A model generated the notes under the pieces. It had not been told where the DNA came from, searched no databases, and worked only from the letters and a program-made list of their open reading frames with translations. Made by a program: the position numbers and the translations under genes. Positions 22,757 to 33,500 of a stretch of 64,000 nucleotides of DNA are shown here, in pieces (positions within the stretch are counted from its first letter, which is position 1; every line of letters starts with the position of its first letter). The stretch lies in NCBI RefSeq assembly GCF_024763615.1, contig NC_077222.1:31682001-31746000 (forward strand). The letters run 5' to 3'. This DNA comes from Phlebotomus papatasi (Eukaryota; Arthropoda; Insecta; Diptera; Psychodidae).

Positions 22757-23995
22757 ATGACTTGTGAGGAAAGTGATATTCCGTCCTGGTTAAATGAAAC
22801 TTTTTTCGAGAATATCCTTCGAAAGTGTGAGAACGATAGTACGATTTCCGTGGATTCGCTACAAGTTAGTTTAGCGAGTGGAAAGGGTGAACATTATGCT
22901 AGTATAATTTTTCGTGGACAATTTAATGGTATCCAAAATGGTAGTAAGAAGAGATACAATGTGATCATCAAAGCGCCTTATGAAGAGAATGAATTGGCCA
23001 ATGACATCATCAAGCAGTATAATTTTTTCGAACAAGAAATGGAAATGTATGATAAAATTCTGCCGGAATGCCACAGGTTATTGGGCACTATAGATGATCA
23101 TTCGCAAATCTCACCAAAATCTTTGTTTTGTGATTACGAAAAGAGCATTATTGTGTGTGAAGACCTCAGTGCAAAAGGCTTTCAAATGGCTGATAGAAAA
23201 ACCGGATTAGACCGTCAGCATATAGAACTTGCCATAAAGAAAATAGCTAGACTTCATGCAACATCTATAGCAATTGAAGCCAAATCCGGATACAATTTAA
23301 AGAAGTTTGATACCGGTATATTTAATCGAAAAACATCAGCATTTACTTCATATTTCCTAACAAGTCTCGATGCTCTTGTTAACTGCATCTCAAGATGGAA
23401 GGACTATGATTATTATGTTGATAAATTAATAAAACTCAGACCGCATTTTGAGGAAAGGGCACGACAGATGTACGAACCAAAAGAGAATGATTTTAATGTT
23501 TTAATACATGGTGATCTATGGACCAATAATCTTATGTACAAGTACAACAATGAACAGAAACCAATTGATGTGCAAATTATTGATTACCAATTGATGTGTT
23601 GGGCACCTGCAGCAATTGATCTCCACTTTTTATTTAATACCTCACTTAAGGAAGATCTCAAGAGAACTATATATGATGAATTGGTACAATTCTACCACCT
23701 ACACCTGAGTGATACTCTTAAGAAACTTGGATTAGGCAACAAAGTTCCAACACTCCATGAACTTCAAATTTCCATGCTGAAGAATGAATTCAGTGTTCTC
23801 ACGAGTGGTCTCATAGAACAGCCAGTTATGATTTTGGATGATGAGTTTGCTGCTGAAGCAGATTTCAATGCACTTCTTGGATTAGATAGCAGATCACTTA
23901 AGTTCAAAGAGAATTTGTACAAGAATGAGAAGATTCACAGTGTCATACGGTATCTACTTCCAAGATTGGATCATAAGGGTCTACTTGATTGCTAA
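22757..23995 (+). CDS. EcKinase / CHK kinase-like small-molecule kinase
   Basis: A 412-residue intronless kinase of the EcKinase (DUF227/CHK kinase-like) family, related to choline and aminoglycoside kinases. Family members phosphorylate ecdysteroids at C-22 or, it is proposed, detoxification products, using ATP in the cytosol; the substrate here cannot be told. Visible motifs: a nucleotide-loop region around SGKGEHYAS (41-49); the ATP-contact lysine in VIIKAP (K72); a helix-C glutamate in FEQEMEMY (~E92-E96); a hinge-like VCEDL (133-137); the catalytic Brenner motif HGDLWTNN (251-258; H251, D253, N258); and the metal-binding aspartate in IIDYQ (D276). Length matches the family (~400-430). 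There is no signal peptide or membrane segment. The start is supported by AAAACAATG and a TATA/Inr pair upstream. All expected catalytic residues are present, so it is probably functional. No paralogue lies in the window, although these genes often cluster. Confidence 0.95.
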   Translation: MTCEESDIPSWLNETFFENILRKCENDSTISVDSLQVSLASGKGEHYASIIFRGQFNGIQNGSKKRYNVIIKAPYEENELANDIIKQYNFFEQEMEMYDKILPECHRLLGTIDDHSQISPKSLFCDYEKSIIVCEDLSAKGFQMADRKTGLDRQHIELAIKKIARLHATSIAIEAKSGYNLKKFDTGIFNRKTSAFTSYFLTSLDALVNCISRWKDYDYYVDKLIKLRPHFEERARQMYEPKENDFNVLIHGDLWTNNLMYKYNNEQKPIDVQIIDYQLMCWAPAAIDLHFLFNTSLKEDLKRTIYDELVQFYHLHLSDTLKKLGLGNKVPTLHELQISMLKNEFSVLTSGLIEQPVMILDDEFAAEADFNALLGLDSRSLKFKENLYKNEKIHSVIRYLLPRLDHKGLLDC

Positions 23996-24030
23996 GCTTA
24001 TCTGCAATTGTAGGCTATATATTAAAAGAA

Positions 24031-24036
24031 AATAAA
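24031..24036 (+). terminator. Polyadenylation signal of the kinase gene
   Basis: AATAAA lies 36 bases after the TAA stop, in an A-rich stretch. No other candidate occurs closer. Confidence 0.7.
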
Positions 24037-24254
24037 AGAAATTATCAAATTTCTTAATTTTTGAAAACATTTTGTCCAAGAGGAAACTTAGTCTACTAGA
24101 GCTTTTTCAGTATCTGATATAATGAATTACTTCACTTGTTTAAAATAATGTCAATAGTGCAGGTATATAACGTTCTATATAATTGGGTCTCCCCGCAAGA
24201 AGGGTTCGGAGCATCAAAGAGTGAGAATTGTACCACTAGAGGTATTTACTCATT

Positions 24255-24506
24255 CACTGAGAGAAATCCGAAAAAGTTAAAATAACATTCCGGAAATATT
24301 AATTTTACCCTGCATTATTGATCCGAAATCGGTGTAAACATTACCCTCTTTAGGTGTATTAGGGGTTAAAATTACTCTTTTTCATGTTAATTTTACCCTT
24401 AAAAAGGTGTAAAATTAACATTAAAAAATGTTGATATATTTTTACACCTAAAAATGTTAAAGTTACGAGGAAAAAAAGTTAATCGTTCCCTCTTTTTTTC
24501 TCAGTG
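24255..24506 (-). mobile_element. CACTGAG MITE, single copy
   Basis: 252 bp, from CACTGAGAGAAATCCGAAAA to CTCAGTG, flanked by TT on both sides (24253-24254 and 24507-24508). Opposite orientation to the dimer at 18729. It lies ~220 bp after the kinase polyadenylation signal. Confidence 0.88.
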
Positions 24507-24639
24507 TTGTAATTATTCACTGCTAAAAATGATCAGTATTTCATTGAATTTAAACAGCATTAAATATCAGATTTTTCTTGGCTCACTTTTTTGTTAGCAC
24601 GAATTACGAACAGAGTAAAATAAAATTGATTGATTTATT

Positions 24640-24744
24640 TATTGTCATATTTGTTTTTGCCCCCCCTCCCCCCCATAGGGCCATCACCGCCTTATTAGCG
24701 TTGATGCAAACTTCCAGGACGGAAACGATGGAAAGTTCCTTCAT
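24640..24744. repeat. Repeat Z fragment
   Basis: Contains ATCACCGCCTTATTAGCGTT followed by a degenerate CAAACTTCCAGGACGGAAAC, matching 46725-46790 and more weakly 14935-14985. A C-rich run precedes it. Possibly the 3' end of an unidentified retroelement read in reverse. The TA-GGGG element at 24745 is inserted next to it. Confidence 0.5.
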
Positions 24745-25038
24745 TAGGGGAAACTGGGGCAGTAGTAAACACGGGGTAGTTGTAAACACTGCAATGTTTG
24801 TAATTCAATTTTGAATTTCAGAGGACGAGACCTATATGAATTTATAGAGTGTAGATTCCTTGTTCCCTGAACAATAATAATAATAATAATATATAATAAG
24901 TTTATTGGTTCATGCCCAGGATACAGAAAGTAACATGTAGGACTATACAAAAAATAGTTGACATAAGTCCAAGTAGTGTAAACATAAAAATCAGTGTTTA
25001 GAACTACCCCGTGTTTACCACTGCTCCAGTTTCCCCTA
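24745..25038. mobile_element. TA-GGGGAAACTGGGGCA MITE, copy 1
   Basis: 294 bp with TA at both edges. The left end is TAGGGGAAACTGGGGCAGTA followed by GTAAACACGGGGTAGTTGTA. The right end is the inverse. A short AAT microsatellite (24872-24897) lies inside. Same family as 44129-44676, 47260-47475, 53845-55244 and the decayed copy ending at 28379; in those copies the subterminal word is CACCACCAAACACGGGG. Confidence 0.88.
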
Positions 25039-25243
25039 TGTTTTGCGACCGTACATAAGCACATATAGGCACATTACCTGGGAAGATGGGTATCCTCACA
25101 GGGAGAATTGAAAGAAAACCAAGTTATAAAGATTCTTTGGCTTCAAACAACGCAATAGTCCATTCAATGATGTGTATTGAAATGGATTAAAACACTTGAT
25201 TATAGACACATTCTCCATCGAGAGCACAGGTTATCTCAATGCT

Positions 25244-25884
25244 ATATTAGCATTGAACAGACTGGGCCATTGCTCTTTTAATCGATTTTCAAAGAAGCAA
25301 TGGAGAAGTGATATGACACCTTCATTTTTTTCGATTGGATAACTCACTGAGAACAGCGCCATCTAGTGTAAGAAAAATTTCCAAGGCGGGAAATATTTTC
25401 AGTTGTTCAAAACAATGTAATTCACATTATTCACATGTATTTTATACTAAACTTTAATTTCACTAAGCCTAGACTCATTTTAAATGCATTTCAAAAGTTT
25501 TCACAAGAGTTTTATGAGCAAAATATCCTTTGTTTTGATTTTTCTTGGCATCAGCTGATTTCGATGGTGGTCGATGAAATTTCGAACAGTGAATTCAAAT
25601 AGAGAATGTTAACGGACTATGTAATATGAAAGTGTCAAGAAAAAGCAATTGACCGGGCAATTGCTTTTTGCTTTTTGTTCAAGGTATTTAAATTTGGCTA
25701 ATTTTACTAAAATATCATTTTCTTTTTACAGAATATTGTCTCAGAGAACGGAAAAAATCAAATTGATGCAAAAATTGGTTTGATGCCTCAATTTTTTGAA
25801 TATTTTTTCCACGTGTAAAAAAGCAAAGAAGAAGTAGAAAAGCAATGACCATGTAAAAAAGCCCAGTCTGTTCGATGTGATTAT
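25244..25884 (+). mobile_element. GAACAGACTGGGC element, uninterrupted copy (L1)
   Basis: 641 bp. The left end is ATATTAGCATTGAACAGACT followed by GGGC. The reverse complement of the right end is ATAATCACATCGAACAGACT followed by GGGC. It is the empty-site counterpart of 49678-57003, where the same sequence in reverse orientation is split at GTTAAC (here at ~25609). The 65-codon minus frame in its right part is not recognisable. Confidence 0.85.
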
Positions 25885-26195
25885 TCACAATGAGTGGAAC
25901 CAAAAAATTCACTGTTCACACAAATTCTGTAGATCTTAGTCGGGACAACACACAAAGCACACAAGCTTAAATACAGTTTATTGGTTCACAACTAATTTGA
26001 ACCGATTCGTAACTCACTCACAAGATCGTCCAAAATAGTTTTAGGAGTAATAAAATAGAATTTTGGATAAAAATTAATTTTTAGTTCATAAATGGTTCTT
26101 AACCGATTGGGACCTCTCCAGACTTGTCAGAAATTTCAAGGCGTTTCTAACGATCTCAAACATGCAACCATAATAGAAATATGGTTTTTAGAGCG
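25885..26195. other. Dispersed AACCGATT-type repeat
   Basis: Words such as TTTGAACCGATTCGTAACTC and AGATCGTCCAAAATAGTTTT resemble text near 38330 and 39880. No coding content. Boundaries unclear. Confidence 0.35.
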
Positions 26196-26540
26196 GATTC
26201 CGAAAGCCAAAATTCCGAAAGCCAAAATCCCGAAAGTCAAAATCCCGAAAGTCAAAATGCTGGAACCCAAAATCCCGAATGGGCCAAAATCCCGAAAGCC
26301 AAAGTCCCGATTTCTTAAAAGTGTCATAGACTCGCACGATTGCAACCGCGCTTGCTGAAGGCAAAGGGAAATTTTCGGTGTCTTCAGAAATTATTCTACA
26401 CATTATCCATCAAATAATTTCATCCTTTTCAGGATTTTGAACATTCGGGATTTTGGCTTTCGGGATTTTAGTTTTTGGGATTTTAGCTTTGGGGATTTTC
26501 GCCCTTTCGAGAATTTGGCGTTCAGTTTTTTGGCTTTCGT
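26196..26540 (-). repeat. Inverted minisatellite element, CCCGAAAGCCAAAAT family, copy 2
   Basis: The left array (26196-26310) has about seven 14-15 bp units of the CCCGAAAGCCAAAAT type. The right array (26440-26540) is their inverse (TTGGCTTTCGGGATTTTAG). The core between them matches 17600-17720 in reverse. The frames across the arrays encode low-complexity proline-lysine or phenylalanine-glycine repeats and are not treated as genes. Confidence 0.75.
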
Positions 26541-26756
26541 TGATTACATTGATATATTCTCTAAAGTTATTTTTCTTAATTTAGTGAAAGTGCATTTCAC
26601 ATCAATTCCGTTACGTTTTTGAAAATATTGTTCCAACTTGAGGAGTGGGAAATGCCATCTATACCCCACAAATGTTCAAATTTAAGGAATTCTACTATAA
26701 TTGAAGGACTAAAGTAACTAAAAATCCATTCCCGACAGAAATTCGAATATTAATTA

Positions 26757-27220
26757 TACCGAGAAAAACTAGGATGGTAAAATTTACCATCCTCCATACA
26801 AAATTCTAATGGTCGGATAGTAAAAAAGTCACCCAACAAACGCGATATTAAATCGGACCGTCAAAAATTGTAGAATCTATTGTATGGATAGTAAATTCTA
26901 ATAGCCGGATAGTAAATTCTAATATCCCCGGATATTAGATTTTACTAGCAGGATGGTAAATTTTACTGGAAGGATAGTAAATTTTACTAGCCGGATATTA
27001 GAATCTAAGAAAGATCAAGATAAAATCTAAAGGAGGATAGTAGATTTTACCATCCGGCTATTAGAATTTACTATCCATAGGATAGTAAATTTTAAAATGT
27101 CAGGATGGTAGATTCTAAAAGAAAGTTTCTATGGCGGATGGGATTTTCTACTATCTTTTGAGGCAGTAGAATTTAAAGACACGATTTGTAGAAAATACCA
27201 TCTAAATTTTTCTTGGTGTA
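26757..27220. mobile_element. ACCGAGAAAAA MITE with internal GGATAGTAAATT repeats
   Basis: The left end is TATACCGAGAAAAACTAGGA followed by TGGTAAAATTTACCATCC. The reverse complement of the right end is TACACCAAGAAAAATTTAGA followed by TGG. The interior is built from ~20-bp words in both orientations (GGATAGTAAATTCTAATAGC and its inverse TAGAATTTACTATCC), so the element is highly self-complementary. A truncated second copy lies at 42899. Confidence 0.75.
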
Positions 27221-27502
27221 CCCAGGAATAAATTATCTAAAATCACTCAATTTGCGTATGACGTATAATACCATGGTAAGGAATGGGTTAAGGTGTATCT
27301 GTATTGTCCACTGCAACCGTTAATCACTCTAATCTTTGTGTTATCGAATTAGTACTACAGTACGACTACAGTAATGTCAGCGTTTTTGATTCTATTGTTT
27401 CCGAAATTTTCTAAATTATTAGTTTTTGTAGTTACTATTTAATTTACTAATTCACTCGTATTTTAAAAATTTGATATTAAAGAAAACTGCGGAATTAGTG
27501 AA

Positions 27503-28379
27503 TATAGGATAGTTGTGAACACTGCAATTTTAAAATCAGATTTAGAACTTCCCGTCTGATCTTGCTGACCTTGCTGATCTTGCTGATCTTGCTGCCTAAA
27601 GCTGACACCCAGCTTTAGGAACTATTTTAGCCCTCACAGGCAAGATCCGAGTGGTAGGCCCGAATTAAGGACTGAATTTTGCCACGTATATCAATGGCGG
27701 GCGAATGAAACTGTCAGTTGCACATCATGACTTCACTTTCGAATTTTATACAAACGATAGAAGCTACAAAGTTAGTGATATATTTTAATTGACCAGTATG
27801 AACGATTTAACATTTTAGAAAAGTAAAAACAATTGTGTAAAAAAATTGTCTCATAAAAAATATTCACGAAGAGGAATGAAAAACACGTATTTCAAGGTTG
27901 CAAACTTGTTTATTGTAATCACGACACTGTTCTCTATGCGAAACGCACCGCCGAATATTTATTATTATTAGTAAAAACACTAAAATCACTCACAATAATT
28001 GTGCAAATTTAAAAACAAATAAAATCTTTTAAAAAATATTCCATCTTGTCACTGACAGCTGAGCAACACGGCCGGCAACATAATTTTTTTTAGTTCCGCT
28101 GCTCGCCACCATGAACGCACAACAGTGTCCTTCACGTATTTTTGATAAGGGGTATTTTGTATGGGAACTTCTTAAAAGTAAGGTATGAAAGATAGGGGTT
28201 AATTCAGGCTATAAGCCACACTTACCTGGTCAGACGGGTTTATAGAATGAGACATATAAATTCTTATATACCACAGGGATCTTTGCCCGCTAAAGAATTG
28301 ACCGACAAAGTCCAAGTAGTTTAGACATTAAAATCAGTGTTTAGAATTACCCTGTTTATTGCTGCCCCAGTTTCCTCTA
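27503..28379. mobile_element. Decayed TA-GGGGAAACTGGGGCA-family copy with an internal insertion
   Basis: The left end is eroded (ATAGGATAGTTGTGAACACT followed by GCAATTTT). The right end is clearer (GCTGCCCCAGTTTCCTCTA). The usual interior is split by 27551-28238, a ~688 bp block whose edges are CCCGTCTGA and TCAGACGGG. That block begins with a repeated CTTGCTGATCTTGCTGATC word and includes a GC-richer segment. Confidence 0.55.
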
Positions 28380-30022
28380 TTGTAGAATTTTGGGGATTGA
28401 CATTGGAACCGTACTGTATTCTTTGAGAATTGATAGATGATTAGCAGAGCTCACCTAATTTAGTAAAAACAAAAATATTTGTTTCTGTTTCAGTTTTTTG
28501 TACTCATTTGGTAAAGTTGAAAGAGCAGTAAATAAAGCAAAGGATTTTGAGGAATGCTCGATTTAATTATTTTCATTCTGCTCTGTAACTTTGTTTCAGA
28601 ATATATTTTTCATCCAAACATAAATTAATTTAATTCTGCTTTTTTGAAGTTGATATTAGATCACTGGACTTTTAAAAATTTCAGTATTTTAATAATTTGA
28701 ATAGTTTCGTTCTTTGATATGATACTAGACTGGCAAACAAATGTATGGAAAATTATATAAATAAAGCATTAGTTCATGAATTGGATCAATCTGAAAGGGT
28801 TTTATTCGTTTAATATATTTTTTTTATTTTGTTTTAAAATCAATTCGAACCGATGAAAAAATATTTTTCAAATAAAATTGAGATGTTTCATAAGTGTTTA
28901 CAATTTTCTTTCAAAATCAGTTCAACCATTTAATATTATTGTTTTGATGTAATTATATTGTTATAACCATTGAAAGATTGCACCATTATGTCAAAAATAT
29001 ACTAAGTTGCAAAATAAAAGCATCCCACACAAAAATCGAACACTTTCTTGTACATGAAACGCTGTCTGCTTTGGAGCTATTTATCACTTTCTAAACAATT
29101 TCTTATCTCAAGGATAATTCACTTCATCGTGCAATTTCTCTGATCAACAAAACAGTGAGTGGGTGAAGTATTTTTCCCTAAAAATCCGCTTCCATTTAAC
29201 CCAATTTTATTTCTTCAGTAAGTACATTTTGCTTGGAAAAATTCAACAACATTTACACAAGACTTTTCTCCGTTAAGTTTGCTCTCAAGATGGTTAATCT
29301 TAGTGATTACTCTGTAACTTTCTTCAGAACTGAGAGGTAAGATGGACAAACATTTTGCTTATATTGCTTGATGCTCAGGTACAATAATCTTTCCAATTAA
29401 TGTTTCAATATTTCCCTGAGGGATTAAACTCTTGCTAAGCTTTAATGCAAGATAAATTCATTTAATTGGAATAAGACAAAGATTGTCAGTGAAGGTGAGT
29501 GCATATGAGCAAAAAAATGTAGAAGACTCCTGTGTATTTTCTCAATTAAAATTTTAATGAAATTACAAAGTGTTTGCATCTTAGTCAAGTATTATTATGA
29601 GTCTCATCTTATTGTATGTATGTACAGACAAGTTTATCTTACAACCTTAAGTGGATAAAAGTCTTCAGTGATGCATTACATTTTCTTGAACTTCCCTGAA
29701 GGTCATATCGAGCTTATGCTTCGTATTGCTTTAGGCATAAATGATACCGTAAAACAATTCTATTTTCGTAAATTTTTCCAAAGAAATTCCTAAGAGAATT
29801 CAAGAATCTTATTGTAGTATTAATAAACCCACGTATGGAATTGTAACGTGTTTAGCATTTGATATTATTGGCATTAACTTAAATTGATCAGAAATACTAT
29901 AAATAACTTTCAATGCCCATAATACGCGCACTGAAAGGTTAAGGTTACACAAAGAATCAGCTTATTGTCAGTGAGATTCTTATAGTGTTAATAAAAATCA
30001 CAGGGAGCTAGCAAGGAACCTA
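28380..30022. other. Non-coding AT-rich stretch
   Basis: No gene, paired repeat or RNA signal was recognised. An AACCGATG-type word at ~28846 is the only dispersed-repeat hint. Confidence 0.5.
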
Positions 30023-31076
30023 TAGGGTAAGGGCTCATAATTTTGGACAGTCTGCTTATAAGCATCGAAGTTCCAAGTTTGAAGTGCGATATTTTCAATA
30101 CTAATTGACATTTCTTGTTACTCTCTTTTCAGAAGGGTTGTTTAGAAACTTAGCAAGCTATTTATCATCTTATTTTTATTAAAATGAGTCTTAATACGTT
30201 TAAAAATGAATTGATATGTAGAGGTGACTTTGGCTCTTATTTTGGAAAACTTGTTTATTAATTTGTCCAACTTGGCTGTAAATTTGGACAGCTAATCCGC
30301 CTCAATAGGATGCCCATTGTTCTTCATTTCATGAACCAATCTTACCAATACCTCTTCCTGTTTATGTAAGGGAAACGTAGAATGTCACAGAAGCCCGGAA
30401 ACTTTCCATATCATTCATTAAAGTGACTTGACTTCGATACTCCAAGTACATGCGGTTTCGCTCATTCTCTGACCTTTCCGGGAGCCTTTCAAGGCATTTC
30501 TCGCTACATCTCTTTCGTAAAGATGATGCTCCTTTGTTTCTCCAGGCATTTGTCCAACCTAGTCATCACAAAAGCTAAAACTTCACGAAATTTCGTGAGA
30601 AAAACACCTGTTCAAAATAAGAGCCATCACCTCACTGGTAAATGTCTTAAAACATTTCCCATTTTTCACACGAAAAATCTAATTCACAAGGAAAATCTCA
30701 CTTCAGATCAAATGTACAAATCACCACTAACGTGAATCAACACAATATTCAATGAGTATTCAATAATATCACTCAAAAAAACCGAAGAAACATTGTTAGT
30801 ACTTCACTACAGCTAAATAAGAACTGAAGTAAACACGAAGTTCTCTCATATTTCTCGTAAGCAATTGCTTACACTGAATTTTCAACAAAGCAATTTCAAC
30901 TCAAATCATATTCAAAATTTAACGTATTTAGTGTCAAAATCTTCCAAAAAGAACAAATATTTAGATAGAATTCATTATTCATCAAATATTGGAATAAAAA
31001 TCCATCATTTTAATCAATTTATTTTTAGTGTCCAATGTTATCCTCAAAGTGTCCACAATTATGAGCCTTTCCCCTA
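30023..31076 (+). mobile_element. ~1.05 kb TA-GGGG element, GGCTCATAATTTTGGACA family, copy 1
   Basis: TA at both edges. The left end is TAGGGTAAGGGCTCATAATT followed by TTGGACAG. The reverse complement of the right end is TAGGGGAAAGGCTCATAATT followed by GTGGACA. Collinear with 36169-37240 and with the reverse of 33501-34570; lacks ~17 bp near the right end that the others keep. The matching short frames in all three copies (70-92 codons) show no known domain, so the element is non-autonomous. Confidence 0.88.
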
Positions 31077-31545
31077 CGCGTATTTAGGGCTTTCATTGGG
31101 ACTAAATTGGAACACGCGAATACCTCAACCACAGAGCAAGTGAAAACTAACGGATTCCATCTTATTATATTATCTCGACACGATTAATATATTAATGAAA
31201 ATCATAAAGATCTTCAAAATATACGCACAGAAAAATTTTGACTCTAAATTTAAGAATATATAAAACTCTGGTAACTTAAATTGGACGTGAATCCAAGAGG
31301 CGTTTAAATTCCGAAGCTCTTTGACAAAGAAATGGGCTAGAATCCCTATCTCTTTGACGCTAAGAGATCGGGAGTTTAAGTTCAGCATTAGCTGAAAAAT
31401 GAAAAATGTCTTGAGATTTGCAAATTACAATTAAAATTAATGATTAAGGATTTAGGATTAGGGCATTGGCATTTAGTGGATGGGATTTGAAATTAAACTC
31501 CTGGGTGTTTCTGTTTAAGAATTTTCCATTTTTCTATGTGTAATG

Positions 31546-31748
31546 TAGGGGAGAGCCTGCATGTTTGAGACACATTTTTATGTGTTGATTTTAAGACGAT
31601 TATTTCCATTTTATTAATTATGTTGAAATTTTGTAAAACATTTAGTATACTCACTAGTATATGGACAGTGACTTGATTAGTGTTTTGTCACATTTATTTA
31701 AATAATAATAGAATAATCCACCGCGTGTCAAACATGCAGGCTCTCCTA
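31546..31748. mobile_element. TA-GGGG MITE with GCCTGCATGTTTGA arms
   Basis: 203 bp with TA at both edges. The left end is TAGGGGAGAGCCTGCATGTT followed by TGAGACAC. The reverse complement of the right end is TAGGAGAGCCTGCATGTTTG followed by ACACG. Non-coding. Confidence 0.85.
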
Positions 31749-32074
31749 TACATAAGGCATTGTGTGAAAAGCTTTGGAAAATTGTGTGTTTCATTCTTCA
31801 GATGTAATCAAAAAATTTCGACACTCACTGCAAAGACAGTTTGTTTTAAAATTCTAATTAAAAACCTTGAGAATCAGGGAGATAAATTACTTCATGGACA
31901 GATTATCCTAAAAAAACCTAGCTCAGTTCCACTACCGTAAGCTATCCCGTTCTATATAAACTACTTCCGGGTACGTCAGAAGTAGTTATCCCTTCAGGAC
32001 CGGAATTTTAGCAAGAAAATATCGTGTTTTCTACTTTTTTTTTGAAAAAAATTCCATCCTGAAATTGTTTGTTA

Positions 32075-32650
32075 TTAATCGTATCGGAATATTTTATTAC
32101 AATGTAATCATGTTATACTGTGTTGTTAATCCTGTATTGGAAGAATCTGCTAAGTCTGTGTGTAGACAACCCAGGGGCGCCTTCCCGCAATGTAGATGCT
32201 TCTTTCATGTCCCAGAAGTTTTATTTGGGCAGAGGCGATCTATTTTATTATATTTTATCATAGTGAAAATGTCTTTTCCTGACATTCGGTTGCTTGCACC
32301 GGGCGGGACTCGAACTCACAACTTTGCGATTCGAGTCAGAGATCTCGTCCGCCCTAGACCCAACACTGAGAAAAATCCAAAAAAGTTAAAATAACATTCC
32401 GGAAATGTTTATTTCACCTTGCAGTATTAATCCGAAAACGGTGTAGATATTACCCTTTTTAGGTGTATTATGGGTTAAAGTTACCCTTCTTTCATGTTAA
32501 CTTTACCCTTAACAACCGTAAAATTAACATTAAAAACTGTTGATATGTTTTTACACGTAAAAAGTGTTAAAGTTATGAGGAAAAAAGTTAATCACATCCT
32601 CGTTTTTTCTGAGGGAACGGTTTTACCTATTGCGTCACAGAGATCCCCTA
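32075..32650 (-). mobile_element. tRNA-derived SINE split by a MITE
   Basis: On the minus strand it begins near 32650 with a box-A-like GACGCAATAGGTAA, is interrupted by the MITE at 32364-32615, and resumes with GACGAGATCTCTGACTCGAA and box B GAGTTCGAGTCCCGCC (~32310). The body shares GAAAAGACATTTTCA, GAAGAAGCATC-like and TTAGCAGATTCTT words with the copy at 61795-62095. The A/T-rich tail lies at ~32075-32100. The MITE separates box A from box B, so this copy is unlikely to be transcribed as a unit. Confidence 0.85.
32364..32615 (-). mobile_element. CACTGAG MITE inside the SINE
   Basis: 252 bp. The left end is CACTGAGAAAAATCC. The right end has decayed to CTGAGGG where CTCAGTG is expected. 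AA flanks both sides (32362-32363 and 32616-32617), consistent with a 2-bp duplication at the SINE sequence CAACGG. Confidence 0.88.
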
Positions 32651-32815
32651 TCTTGAAATGATAATCACCCCTGTCATACTCTGAAATATCTCCAAGGGAA
32701 AACATTTGTGATCCGGTAAGTTAATTCACTCAAAATTCCTAATTAAAGTTTTTCAAAATCGAAATTTAAAATCGCTCAGGGAGTGTATTCCCCAACAGAC
32801 TGTTGAATACTTGGA

Positions 32816-33110
32816 ATCGTTGGAAAGGTCTGGGAATTTGTAATAAATGTGAACCCGTATAATATATAAACCGATTAATATTTTTTCTAAAAAACAACTC
32901 CTAAGATATTTTTGGTCATCATCTTAGGTTACTCCTAAGGTTTTTTAGGCGATCTTTTGATTTTTTTTTATGAATTGGTTCAAATCGATTTTCGTGAGCA
33001 CAGTAATTTTCCCTAACTAAACTTCTAAAAACGTTTTTTTTTAATACAGGTAAATGATGCAAAAATACTTTTGAAGGGTAGCATATAAGTCACGACGAGT
33101 TCGAGCATTA
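32816..33110. repeat. Dispersed repeat Y, copy 1
   Basis: Words TCGTTGGAAAGGTCTGGGAA, then AACCGATT and, further on, GATGCAAAAATACTTTTGA in the same order as 39800-40000. Non-coding, boundaries soft. Confidence 0.45.
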
Positions 33111-33155
33111 CGTAAATTCGAGACTCTGTTCCATCTCCTTCTCAATTGAAAGCTC

Positions 33156-33383
33156 TTAACTCTTTCGCGTCTTTAGGGTCATATATGACCCGGGAAAAAA
33201 GTTTCTTTTTGGCTATTTACATTAATTGAAATCTAACTGGAGTCTTGAAAAAATGAGCCAAGAATCTTACATACTTATATTATGATGTCGTGCACGAACA
33301 GATAGATATCAATTAATGTAAATACCCAAAAAAAACTCTTTTCCCCGAGTCATGACATTACCCTAAAGACGCGAAAGAGTTAA
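33156..33383. mobile_element. TTAA-flanked MITE with CTCTTTCGCG ends
   Basis: TTAA at 33156-33159 and 33380-33383. The ends are TTAACTCTTTCGCGTCTTTA, with the inverse on the right (TAAAGACGCGAAAGAGTTAA). A palindrome GGGTCATATATGACCC lies 20 bp inside (33176-33191). Arms extend ~70 bp including TATTTACATTAATTGA and its inverse. The CTCTTTC ends match those of the 6.7 kb foldback element at 49955-56633. Confidence 0.82.
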
Positions 33384-33500
33384 GCCCTTAAAATCATATA
33401 AAATTATTCCATTCATTGTAATTTTATCTAGAAAATAACATTTCAAGAATAATAAACTGTGAGTGGCTATTGGAGATTAGGCTTTATTAGATACAAGTTC

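Noticed and set aside
26092..26403. Frames with IPKAKIPK- or FGFRDFGF-type repeats on both strands
   Set aside because: Translations of the CCCGAAAGCCAAAAT minisatellite on either strand. There is no gene context and no match on which to base a call.
30523..31143. Frames conserved in all three ~1.05 kb elements (e.g. LCFSRHLSNLVITKAKTSRN)
   Set aside because: Conservation is explained by copying of the element. No transposase or other motif is visible, and the frames are broken differently among copies.
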